In this document: piece after piece, positions 52,126-62,936 of the stretch
Numbering within the stretch: position 1 is the first letter of the stretch
Layout of the letters: each line of letters starts with the position of its first letter
Assembly: GCF_034702125.1 (NCBI RefSeq)
Contig: NC_085860.1
Span: 17,246,664-17,310,663 of the forward strand
Source of the DNA: Engraulis encrasicolus
Taxonomy: Eukaryota; Chordata; Actinopteri; Clupeiformes; Engraulidae
Length of the DNA stretch: 64,000 nt
Direction of reading: 5' to 3'
Position numbers and translations under genes: made by a program
Notes under the pieces: model-generated
Told to the model about the DNA's origin: nothing
Seen by the model: the letters and a program-made list of their open reading frames with translations, nothing else
Database searches by the model: none

Positions 52126-53093
52126 TAAGTACAGAAATCCCAGACACCGTTGCGGGCCCCTAGCCTTGCCGAAAGCTAGCTCTACCTGCTATTACCTTAG
52201 ACTTGGTAGCCACTAGCTACCATAGCCTTTTGTTCTGCCTGAACTTTCTGTAGCCAATGCTAGCTTGGCTTGACCAAACACCCACGCGTTTGGTCCGCCA
52301 TTTCGTGTCCACAAGGGACACACGCACACACACACAAACACACAGGCTAGAAGCCTCTCTCTCCCTCTCTCTTTTTCCCTCTTTTCTTCTTTTATTTTCC
52401 TTCCTTGTATTATAGTATTTGTGCCTTATGATTGTATTATTCCATTTAACCGACATTGAATGTAATGCTTTATTTAGATTACTTGGTAGTTAATAAAAGT
52501 TATTCATTTAATTGCATTTTGTCTGTTATTGCATTGTGTACGTACGGAATCAACTTACTTAGAACTTCTGCCTTCAACTGAGTTTTGTGCCCCTTGTGTT
52601 GACAGTCACAGTGAACAGTTAGTCTCTTACCTTTTTAAGGTGACTGCTTCACTGTACTGCCAATCACAACGTGTACAAGTACTCCTATTAGTCTCGATCT
52701 TTTGCAATTCATTGTGAAATAGTGAGATTAATATCCAAATCAAATGAGACTGATTGGTTTATTTATTACAAAATGAGACTGATTTATTTATTACATTTTA
52801 GATTTTTTAATTAGGACTTATTACATAAGTCATAATTGACAAATCTCCCAAAACGCGACTGTACTTACATATTTTGGTTACCCATGGTGTGAGGATTTAT
52901 TCTTCGAGCCCATTAATGTAATCTCAATTGCATGACCGCAATTGTCCCTACAGGGTGAAAATGCATGCAGTGTGAACCAATAACGTATTTTAACATCATA
53001 CAAGGAGAAAAAGTAAATGTCTGTGGATGGGTGTTACTTGGTTTGGCCACTAGAGAGAAGCTTAATTACCATGGCAATGGGGAGAGAGCTACG
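52126..53093. other. Unassigned sequence upstream of an LTR
   Basis: It includes a CA-rich patch at about 52317-52345, a CT-rich patch at 52353-52385 and an AATAAA near 52492. No gene is seen. Parts (TAGCCACTAGCTACC near 52207) recall the Gypsy LTR (TTAGCCACTAGCTGC), so it may hold an older LTR relic. Confidence 0.4.
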
Positions 53094-54759
53094 TGTAGTG
53101 GGATGCTGGCCCCGAGCCATTCAGCGTCATGGGGGTGTCACTTCCTCCATCTCTTGGCAGGCAATTTTCCATAAATATGAGCGGTCTGTTCAGAGGCAGA
53201 CAAGCACGCTTGGCCTATACTTTGGCGTCCCTCTTGCTCGACTCTCTTTCACTTGGGCACTCACTTTGTCCGAACTCCGGTTGCCTACGGTGCTCAACCT
53301 TTACCTGTTTCTACTGGTGGCTTCCTGGAAGGCTGCCACAGTTCTACTTGCGTTATTCACTCCGGTACGTATCGTATTGTTTAGCAAATGTGTGCTCATT
53401 TAGCTTTGGCGGCTAGCGCTTTGTTTGGCTTCCCCGTTCGTGGTTGCTAACCCTGGTTTTGCATGGCTTTCAGACTGCCCACGGCGCTCAACCTTTACCT
53501 GCTCCTACTAGTGACCTCGTAGTAGGTGGCCTTGGTCCTACTTGCGTTATTCATCATCCATACTCGGGTATGTAACCGCATTGTGCATTTGCCTAGCTTT
53601 GGCGGCTAGCGCCTTGTTCTTCTGCTCTTTCGTGATTGCTAATTTTGGCTTCTGCATGGCTTCTAGACTGTTCAGCCTTACTTGTTGCTTGGTGGCTTCA
53701 TAGTACGCTGCCCATCTCGACCAGTGTCCTCGTTGTACTCACGGGCTCCACGCTCACTAACCTCGAACTGATGGTAAGTCCCTCTCGGCTCCAATACTTT
53801 TACTGCTGCCCCCGGCACCACTACTGGGGCCTAGCTAATGTTGGCCTGTTGTTTGGCTTTAGGTTGCTGCTGTGACAGCCATCCGTGTCAAGACCCCGTC
53901 TGCTGCTTAGAGTGGGAACGATTGCTGTATTGCAGAAACTGGTGCCTGTGGGCATTAAGTGTCTCATTGTGTGCTCGGTGTTGTGTTGGTGTGGGTGACT
54001 CCACTGTGTGTGTGTGTGTGTGTTTTCAGTGTGGGTGTGCTAGTGTGTAGGCCGCTCCGCTGTGTGTGTGTGTGTGTGTGTGTGTGCTCCGATCAGTGTG
54101 CGTGTGTGTACGGTGTGGGTGTGCTAGTGTGTGGGCCGCTCCGCTGTGTGTGTGTGTGCGCGCGTGCGCTGGTGTGTGGGTGCTCCGCATAGTTTGTGTG
54201 TGTGTGTGTGTGTGTGAATGAACGGTGTGTGTGTTCAGTGGATGAGTGAGGGGATCCATGGGGGGGGAGGTTGACTAACCTTTTTGTTTAATTGTGTGCA
54301 CCTTTGATTTATTTTGCATGGTTTGTTGTGGTTTGACTTCTTTATTTTGATTCTCGGTTTGCTGTGTCCTTTTCTTTGCCATTATTAACTTTGAGGTAGC
54401 GCCCTTTTACAGTTGGGCCAACTGTCGACCCCTAGTGGCAACCCCTGTATGACGTGTGTGGGCTGCAGTATGTAAACCCACTAGAATTGTTAATCCTGCA
54501 CTAGAGTGACATACTTTTAAAAGAAAAGAGTGAAAACGTATATTTTTATAGATTACAAGAAAGAAAATAAAGATTTCTATGATTCAGAGTACAGCCAATG
54601 TCTCCGACTCTCTGTCTCTGCACGAACCTGTGTTTTTGTGGTGTGCGAACCTGTGTTTTGCTGTGTGACACTCAAACACAATTTTCCCTTGGGGACTTAA
54701 ACTCCCTAAGGGTGGCGTAGTCGATTACAAGTACTTCCTGTTTCAGCCACTTCTCTACA
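53094..54759 (+). repeat. Diverged LTR related to the Gypsy element, LTR B
   Basis: It starts TGTAGTGGGATGCTGG and ends CTTCTCTACA, matching the Gypsy LTR ends TGTAGTGG...ACTACA. Near the 3' end it shares, in order with the Gypsy LTR, GTTTGCTGTG, CCCCTAGTGGCA, AATAAAGATTT, a TCTCTGCACGAACCTGTG block and GGTGGCGTAGTCGA. A GT-rich region (54005-54235) corresponds to the CA-rich part of the minus-strand Gypsy LTR. About 2.5 copies of a ~190-bp repeat lie at 53275-53690. The flanks show no target duplication, so it is not a clean solo LTR. Confidence 0.65.
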
Positions 54760-57700
54760 TTTAGGTGGAAATGACTATTGAAAGATGGAATTCGGAACTA
54801 GATTTTAATTTTCATTTGAGAAGAGCAGAATGGAATAGAATATTCCTTGTGGGGAAAAAGAGAAAAATAAGCAAAAATAAAAAAGGAGAAGCATGTGGAT
54901 AAGAAAATAAGTGTTTAAGAGAAGTTGCTGAATAGAGAGTTAGTGGGTTTTGCTTGGGTGGCAGAGATATGTGTCTGCTCCCACATAAAGGAGGCTTGAA
55001 GTGTCTTTACAGATGGCGTTTGGCAAGGCAAGGTCCAAAGAGGCTGGAAGGAAAAATCAACATGTCTGATCTTAAAGAGTCAAAGGAAGCAATATACAGT
55101 AAGACAATCTGCTGGCAGTTCAAAGCCTGGGTTGAGAGTGTTTGACAACATGCATAGCTAAAAGGAGGGTCGATTGATAGCCTAGGGTGTGGAGAAGTGA
55201 TTTTGAAAGGCTGTGTGGGGGGCCCTCCCAGTATTGCCTGGGGCCCTGTGTGCAATTGTTCTGCCACTGGCTTGAAGTGGTTCTTAGACTTTTAAAGTTG
55301 GCGGTTAACATTTCAAAGGAAGGAAGGGTGTGAACCTTAATAAACAATTTAGCATGGAGTGAATGAGGAAGACAGGAAGGCTTACCCTAGATTGGATTAT
55401 GATAATTGTCTGCGAGAAACACTTGGTGACAGAATCTTTTGTCTACCTGGAGACAGTGTAATTTGAAGGGTTTCTTAAGGGGAAACAGTGAGTGAGTGAC
55501 CATCAGTGGTGTGGGGGCAGTTTTGACTGTCATAGCAAGGAACATAGCTCTTTGATGTAGAAGGCAAGGGGCCACATTTACAACTCTAGAAGATTTGAGT
55601 TACAATCCCGGCTGGGCAATGCTTAAATCTTTAAACTATACAAATTCATGGCAAGAAGAAAAGATCAAATAGGCTATTGACACATTGGTATTGGCGTAGC
55701 AGCATTTGGTGAATTTAAGGTGAGAATACATGGAGGGGTAAAGCGAAATACTATAGCCTATAGTTTCATGGGTAGCATAGAGGCACATTACACGGCACAA
55801 ATTCAGGATACAATGCTCAAAATTCAAATTACTTAATTATCTAATATGTTGCCATGTTAGATAATGGTCTTTGATAAAGGGCTCTGCATACTTCACGTGC
55901 GCACTTTGGCGCCTTTGGTGCGAGAACCATTAATGACGTCATCACTTGCGCCAGACTATTCATACTTCAAAAGGCTTTCGCTCGCATTGTCGGAAGTGCC
56001 CTCTGCTGTTCATGAGAGAAACGGCAGTATCTTTCGCAACTCGCAGCGTGAGTTCTACAGATGTATAAAATAGAAAGCCAAACACGGCTGCTGTAGGGCT
56101 ACTGAACGTCTGACTTGTGACTTACCACATTGAAACATATATTTTTTGTTGCCAGATCATTCCAAGACCATGTGAGAGCATTGTTCTGGCGGCAGAATTT
56201 ATAAATAGATCGCCGAACACAACGTGCTTCTGAACAAAGTAAACAATTGTTTCACTGAACAACATTTAAGAGAGAAGATAAAATAACTCTCTAGGACATT
56301 TTATTATCCTCAAAATGATGCAGGATCCATTCTGTAGTAGCCTACAGTAGTTGTAGCCTCTCTTCGCAACTCCTGCTTTGTCTGCCTACCTGCATGGTCG
56401 CTGGTGGCGCACGACAAGTTACAAAAAATGTGGGGTGCACGACGTCGCGCCACAGCAGCTCACGCCACGGCGTGTGACGTCATTTTGGGTCACGTGACGG
56501 CGCGCGCCATCGTCGCGAGTGAAGTATGAAGGAGGGTAGCGCCAGTCACGACAAGTATGAATCCCCCTTTGATAAGAAGCTTGTATGCATGAGAGTGGGT
56601 CAAATTGGTAAAGCAATTGAAGAGTGACTGTTGTGGGTTGGCAGATAGAGATGCATTTCTGTGTATGCTTGTATTATATATGCCAAGTTTGAAGATATCA
56701 GAACTACAGAGGAGTGTAATGGCATTTGGATATCAATCTATGGCACGGAAACTGTATGGAGAGAAAGAACGTGTGGAACAGTTGGCTGAGGAATTCGGTT
56801 TAGAAAATTGAATGTTTATATGAAAGTAAGTAAAATTGACTGTATGAAGTACAATTCTAATTGCTCAATGGAGGAAAAAGCTGAAGTATTCAAAATTGCT
56901 GGAGATTTCTTTTAAAGAATGGAGTAGTAAATTGGTGCAGAGGGATTTGACATTTTAACTAATGGCAGGAGAGCTTGCAGTCAGAACTAAGGTGTTTGCA
57001 TATGAATGCTCAGTGGACCACAGTGTCAATTAGGAAGCTTGGAATAGCTGGAAGGAATCATAGATGTGTGTCTGTGGCTCCAGGAGGAGGTAAAACCAAT
57101 TTGAACTAATAAACTATGCGAGCAGCCAGATGGGGCAGGGATGGTATCCTGCATTTGCATGGAAATGGTTAATCTTCCCAAATAGTACCCTGAAGAGAGA
57201 ATTATAGGGGAAGGTTGACAGTGGCTGTGTGGAATGAGAGGTCTGAACACAACTCGCAGGTCGGATAGTTGATCTGATATAGTTGGTGAGAAATTAAAAT
57301 AAAAATCTAAACGGTACAGGAAACTTTGGCAACTTCAAAAAGGAGAAAATTGGTTGGGAAGATTGGTAGTGAACGAAGGGAAAACAAAGGGGAAAAAATA
57401 CAGGGGTGTGGTTGAAAAGGAAAATGGGTTGGAATCATTAGTGGTGTAAAGTGGTGAATTCAATATAGCAATGACTGACTGGACGAGACCGACTGACAGA
57501 GAAGGGTGTAGTGAGGGCATTCAGAAGAACGCAGCAGTTGGAAATCAGCCCTAGTGCATGTGATCTTGCATGAAGTTAGGAAATCTATGTAACACCCACT
57601 AACCCCACTAACATCTAAATTAACATAGTAATGTTTCCCCACTGAAACTAACAATGGGCCTGTTTCCAACCGCTGACATAGGAATTCAATGAACAGTATT

Positions 57701-58202
57701 CTAGTGAAAAGGCTGGAGAATTGGAAGTTACAAATGTAGTTTTCACAATTGTAGCTTAGACTACAAAAGTGAAAAAAGGGGGGTGCATAGGTTGATTAAA
57801 CATGGAAAGAAAAAATAGAAGATTAGAAAATTGGCAAAGAAAAGTGGAAAAAATGTACAGGATTTAGAGAAAAAATTAGAAGAAATTTGAAATTTAGTAT
57901 CGAAAGAGTGGTAACAATGGTGGTTTTCATATTTCATGAGGTAAGTTAAAGGAGAGAATTAAGAAAATTGCTATAGAATTTGACAGGAGAGTAGAGATCA
58001 AATTGGTTAGATTGATGATAAAAGTGAGTAGATTAGACAGGAATTAAAGTGTTTAGAGATTGAATTGTGTGATTAATTTGAGTGTACTAGTTAGATTGTG
58101 TGTGTCTGAGTTTTGCTAATGAATAAGAGTGTGAAACAATGATACAGTGTGAAATTGAGATAGTCTATCCAAAAATTGATACTGCGCTGTGTTGTGTCTT
58201 CA
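54760..58202. other. Long purine-rich sequence, possibly the interior of an LTR element
   Basis: Over about 3.4 kb (minus the MITE at 55878) the plus strand is conspicuously A/G-rich and C-poor. It directly follows LTR B. No gag or pol motif is recognised. The longest plus-strand frame of note (56605-56811, 68 codons) contains a SVMAFGYQSMARKLYGEKERVEQL-like helix but no domain I know. A large non-coding interior next to an LTR would fit a non-autonomous derivative; this is inference. Confidence 0.4.
55878..56567. mobile_element. 690-bp MITE with 8-bp target duplication
   Basis: The ends AGGGCTCTGCATACTT and (right end, reverse complement) GGGGGATTCATACTT are imperfect inverted repeats. They are flanked by TTTGATAA at 55870-55877 and 56568-56575. 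The element is CpG-rich at its ends (GCGCGCGCCATCGTCGCGAG) inside a purine-rich, CpG-poor flank. A truncated relative lies at 2560-2647. Confidence 0.75.
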
Positions 58203-58494
58203 CAGGTAAACTTGGGCGGAGACCGTGGAGTGAGGGACTTTCAACCTAGCAGACCATGGGGCTTGGAGGACATAGACCAGACCGAATAAGCATAACCTGA
58301 CACAGGGGGCAATTCAACTAACCACAGGAGGCCAGCACAGCAAGGGGACGACACCCAGCCAGAAGACCATCACAATAGGAACTTCAACGGAGCAACAGGC
58401 TATTCACACATCAGCTAATGAAATTGGCGGATGGATTCAAAGTGAATTAACAAACCATCAAACAACTGGGACACTTCTACTGTCGAAATGGGGG
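58203..58494. other. Unassigned sequence before a SINE
   Basis: Base composition changes abruptly from purine-rich to balanced (GGTAAACTTGGGCGGAGACC onward). No gene or repeat end is recognised. Confidence 0.35.
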
Positions 58495-58738
58495 ACACTG
58501 CACACTGCACACAACGAAATTGCATTTATGCCTCACCCGTGCAAGGGGGCTGCCCTCAGTGAGGCCCCATGGGGAGCAGTGCAGTGGGACGGTACCATGC
58601 TCAGGGTACCTCAGTCATGGAGGAGGATGGGGGAGAGCACTGGTTGATTACTCCCCCCACCAACCTGGCGGGTCGGGAGTCGAACCGGTAACCTCTGTGA
58701 TGCAAGTCTGACGCCCTAACCGCTCACCCATGACTGCC
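58495..58738 (-). mobile_element. tRNA-derived SINE, copy 5
   Basis: Reverse-complement copy of the SINE family. GCACACAACGAAATTGCATT on the left, the CTGCCCTCAGTGAGG block, the GGATGGGGGAGAGCACTGG block, box B as GGAGTCGAACC near 58677 and the head ending CCCATGACTGCC. The far 3' tail is missing. Confidence 0.85.
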
Positions 58739-59093
58739 ATTTTATTGCAATGTTATTGCTGTTTCTGAGCAACTATGCTGTTTAAATGTTGTCAAAAGTC
58801 AAAAACAACAACTTAAATTCATTCCTCAGGTCAATATTGTATGGGAAAATGTGTTAATTTGTCTCTGTATGTAGTTTACTTCAAAAGTTATGACCTTTTC
58901 TCTGCCATTGTTTCAATCTGTTGGGTTCCTGACAGGTGCATTACATGGTTAAAAAAATGAAGGACAGGACATGGGACATTATTTCAGCTTGGCACCTGGC
59001 AGATTCTGGAAGTAGACACTCTAAAGATACAAAAAAATCAGGTGGCGTAAAAAAAGCCGGGGGGTGCGCGTGGACCCCCCTTTCCAACCCTAC
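58739..59093. other. Unassigned sequence before a U-unit copy
   Basis: No gene is seen. GGGGGGTGCGCGTGGACCCC near 59058 stands where the C tract of a U unit would start. Confidence 0.4.
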
Positions 59094-60098
59094 TACATGT
59101 TTGGATTTTAAAACGTTGTCCAGTGGAAGGAGGGAATGTGATTCTAACTATTGGGAGACGAATGGACCACATGTCTGTTAGCAGATTATTCTATTCTTCT
59201 TATTAATAATTTGTATGTGTGGAGATCATTCGACTCAAAATCAAATCTACCTTTGGGTATCAATAAAAGTAATAAAGTGTTTCCTTGAGAATAACCCAGC
59301 TTGATGGGCAAGGTTGCACATTACAAATCCCATTAACATGTGTTCACCACTTTTATTCCTGTAGGCCTATTCTTTGTTTAACTTGGGCGTGGTTGATCAT
59401 GTAACCATGCACTCTAGCTCAATTGGTTAATCATTGGCTGTTTTTCAAAGATGGACTGTGGCCTTTTTAATCACTAGTCATTGCATTGTGGGTTTTAAGG
59501 GATGTAATAAAAGTAAAAGAGAAAGAGAAAGTGTGTTGTGGTAGACGTGGCTGTCGTAGACGACTGTGTCTGACTTGTTTTTTTGTTATCTGATTTTGAA
59601 AAAGGCCATGTCGCCAGTGTTTCCTTTGTTGTGCTCTATTTGTTCCATTGTAATAAAAGCATGAGAGACAGTGAAACTGGTAAGGGTAGGTGATACGTGT
59701 TGACCGATTGTAGCTGGAACATTCTGCTGCCCCGGCTACACCCCGTGTTATGTTCCGATGCACGATGAAGAGACACTGACGCCGTTCTTCACTTATTTTT
59801 CTTCAAAATAAAAAGCAAGAGCACAAGGAAGAAGCACTTCAAGCATGCTGTCCAACAAACCTCACCCAGCTGAGTTGAATAGAGACTCTGTTGTAAAGCA
59901 AAATACAATACAATGTAAAACTGTGTATAAAAATAACCCTTTTGGGAGATCATCTGGTTTTGTGTGATAGCGAGGCCTTCTGTGTGTTATGTAGTGCGGC
60001 CTAGCCAGCCTCTGATTATTATTTTTTACAATGAATAAAACGAAGAAAACAAACATAAAATCTACATTTATATTCATCCCTTGTCTCTGTGGATCCTA
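59094..60098. repeat. Dispersed copy of the U unit
   Basis: It is colinear with the array from CATGTTTGGATTTTAAAACG to CTTGTCTCTGTGGATCCT, about 1 kb, with scattered substitutions. The anchor lies at 59385. It contains the recurrent minus-strand frame of 98 codons at 59467-59763. The unit starts just past the C-tract position and stops just before the hAT-like GCTTCCCAAAC segment. Confidence 0.9.
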
Positions 60099-60167
60099 CG
60101 ATGGCCCAGTGGTGACATGGAGGGATTTTTTTTTGGAGTGGGAATGTATGCACTGGAGACTAACACT

Positions 60168-60271
60168 TTTGCGAGATAACGCAAATCTTTTGCAAGATAA
60201 CGCAAACCATTTGCGAGATAACGCAAATATTTTGCATGATAACGCAAATATTTTTGCGAGATAACGCAAAT
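60168..60271. repeat. Hairpin minisatellite, five ~20-bp units
   Basis: Five units of the type TTTGCGAGATAACGCAAA follow one another (with AGATAA or TGATAA loops). Each unit is itself a palindrome, TTTGCG or TTTGCA against CGCAAA, so each can form a 6-bp stem and 6-nt loop. Confidence 0.9.
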
Positions 60272-61398
60272 TAAAACTTACATCTGCGGGTTCACCACTT
60301 TGATTTGCAGCACACTTTTTGGTCACCGGGGGGCGATCTGAACCAACACGAGCACGGCTTTGACACACCACAGCTGTAGGGGTAGGCTATTCAATTCACC
60401 ACTACTGTTGTTGGATAACAGCGAGAGGGATGCTGACAGTCAAAAACATTACTACCGCTGGAAGGACGTGCAAGGATACCGTTATTTTATCCATTGTTTT
60501 ATGTTAAATAAACAACAGATTTTGAGAGACACCGTAGCACTTTGATTTGCGTACGGACACAAGGGGGAATATAGGATTTTTTGAACGACACGTGTCTGCA
60601 CTGCAGAAGCATGACAGAATTAAGGAGGGCAGTCGGGACGACTGTTACTGAACGGTTATTTTCAAAGATGATGAAGCATATGAAGATCATTTTGTCATAT
60701 CAAGACCCACATGTGAATTAGGCCTATGTAGGCTAATTTTAACATTGGCCTCGACGTTGAGGCAGCACGCTGTATTCTTTCTTTCTTTTTCTTGAAACTT
60801 TCAAGTCGTTTGTTGCGGTTCTCCCCTTTTAATGTATAGGCTAAAACAAGGCTATCACAGCCATGCAGCTTAGACTTGTAACAACTCCGACATTTGGAAC
60901 TATCCAAAGTGGGCATTCATGGTTAATAGATTTCTCAGACAGACTTGGATTGGATGTCAGACTTGGATTAATGTTTCTTAACGCAGTTACGTCTGAACCA
61001 ACACTATATAGGGCCTACGGCTTTGACACACTTCAGAGCAAGCACTACATTCAAAGAAACTGGATCTAACCAAGAAGCGTCATTTTGTTTCTTTTCCGGT
61101 ATCCACTTTATGTCGGGTGAACGCCCCTTTAGGAGACCTTCGGTTAGGAGACCTTCGGAGTCCTGAGGTTGAGAATCAATTAAGTCCCCTTAGCGCTGTA
61201 GATGGCGGTAGCGCACGTCTTGCGCAAACACTTCAAAAAGAGAAGAAGAAGTAGGGGACAACGCCCCCTTAGGAGACCCAACTTTTTCACACGCTTTTGC
61301 ATTGAGTGGGCGTGTTTTGCTTTATCTTGGTTTGATTCAGTATTTTTGCTACTGTCATTCATTCTCATGTGTAGCATGATGGTACTGTGCCTTTAAGT
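60272..61398. other. Unassigned sequence
   Basis: No gene is recognised. A GGAGACCTTCGG direct repeat occurs near 61134-61158, and a GCCCCCTTAGGAGACC relative at 61263-61278. Confidence 0.4.
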
Positions 61399-62715
61399 CA
61401 TAGTGGCAGTTTGCTATGGCATTGTGATCATGTGACCAGTTGGCAATCATGTGATTAGCAGATACCACTAATTGCCTGCATTCAGGGTCCTTTAAAAGCA
61501 AGCCACTGGCTGCTTGTAGCGAGGGGCCTTTGATTGTGGCTGATTTGCCAGTTTGGGTAGCGTCGTTGCTGTCCTTCAACCGCTCAGGAATGGAGAACCG
61601 CTGCACTTCATAGTGGCAATCGCATGAAGTAGCCTAGAGTAGTGTCTGCTACTGGCGGTGTGGCTCTGGAGCAGGATGAAGTTGATTTGGACCAAGAACC
61701 TTGCGACTTCACTGCTTGGTTGTCTTTTGGTATGTAGAGGCCTTATTCCCCCCCACCTCTTCATCGGATTGTAATCTATCTTTACTGTGTGTGAGTCTCA
61801 CTACCTGTCATTGCATTGCCAGGTATTGACTTTGCTGTTCTCCCTACTGCTGGTGGAGTTTGGGATGTGGCATTGCTGCTTGTGGTAGGTAGTTATCCGT
61901 CCTCCTTGTTATGATTGCTGCTGTGGGTGTTACTGTATGTATGTGGTGGTAACGCAAAGTGTGTACAGGTGGCCTGGGGCTGACGGCTGATGACCGGTTG
62001 CTGCTTTGTTTCCACTGAATTTCCTGAATGAAGAGAAGATGCGTGTGCATGTGGACCGAGTGTTGAGTGGGGACGGTGGGCCTAACGCCCAGTGTGATGT
62101 ATGTGTGCCCCCAAACAGTGGCGCACAATGAACTTCTGAACTGTGGGTGAGCGTGTGGATGGTTTTCATTTTTGGTTTGTTTTGTTGTCTGTTCTATGTG
62201 AATCAGACCATTAATTCTGTGTTTTGTTTGTTTGTTTGTTTTGTTTTATACATACCACACTTCCCCCCCCATCCAACCAGTGCCTGGACTACCCCACTTT
62301 CCCTAGAGACTTGGTTTGCTGTGTTGTAGTTGTAGGGTGCCCTTTTGGCATCAAAGTGTGTTTATTGCAGTGTGAATTATATGTGCATCTTGTGTTTTAT
62401 ACCAACTGTAACTTAATGTTTGCATGTCTTTAATTATGTAAGGGGTGTGGAATATCCAGTGGCCTTGGGGATAATGGAACTAACGTGGCATGTGTAAATA
62501 CCCCCTGTCTGTTTTAGTCTGTCCACACTCAAGGCTTTCGCCACCCGTGACTTGGGTGTTTGCCTTGAGTTTTACAGAGGAAAAAGAATATTTAAATAAA
62601 AGAATTAAGTGTGCATCCTGTCTCTGTCGTCCCTGCCGAACCTGTGTGCCTTAGTGCATTAACTTTCTAGAGGGGAGCAATAGCTCTCCCTAGTGGCGTA
62701 GTCGGATATAGAACA
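61399..62715 (+). repeat. Diverged LTR of the same superfamily, LTR A
   Basis: It shares with the minus-strand LTR at 62937-63946 an upstream ATGTGATxAGxAG...AATTG block and a CCTTTTAAAAGC-like TATA region (CCTTTAAAAGC near 61489). With all the related LTRs it shares CCTGTCTCTG...GAACCTGTGTG and a terminal CCTAGTGGCGTAGTCG. It has an AATAAA at about 62596. The proposed start (CATAGTGGC) and end (GAACA) are less certain than the homology itself. No internal coding region adjoins it. Confidence 0.5.
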
Positions 62716-62936
62716 AAACTGGTAATTATTATCTTGGGTAAGAAGCATAAAATGCCCACTCTGCTACATGATGTCAATAATGGCAAACAAAAAAGTTTGG
62801 GAGTTAGGATAGGAAGGCTAGACCAGAGACGATCTAAAATTTAAATTAATTAAATCATCTTTGGCTAGTTAGACTATCCGTGACTCTGGGCCGTCAGCAA
62901 TTAATTAAAATAATAATTACCAATTTCAAACAGATG
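62716..62936. other. Spacer between two convergent LTR ends
   Basis: The short spacer carries TGGTAATTATTAT at 62720-62732 and its reverse complement at 62910-62922. Each lies just beyond the end of one LTR. The middle is AT-rich without features. Confidence 0.5.

Noticed and set aside
53089..54764. LTR B as a clean solo LTR
   Set aside because: The bases flanking the proposed ends (TACG and TTTA) do not match. A solo LTR with a target duplication is not supported.
56605..56811. 68-codon frame with a charged helix
   Set aside because: It is short, in biased purine-rich sequence where Glu/Lys-rich frames are expected, and has no known domain. It is mentioned under the tract but not called a gene.
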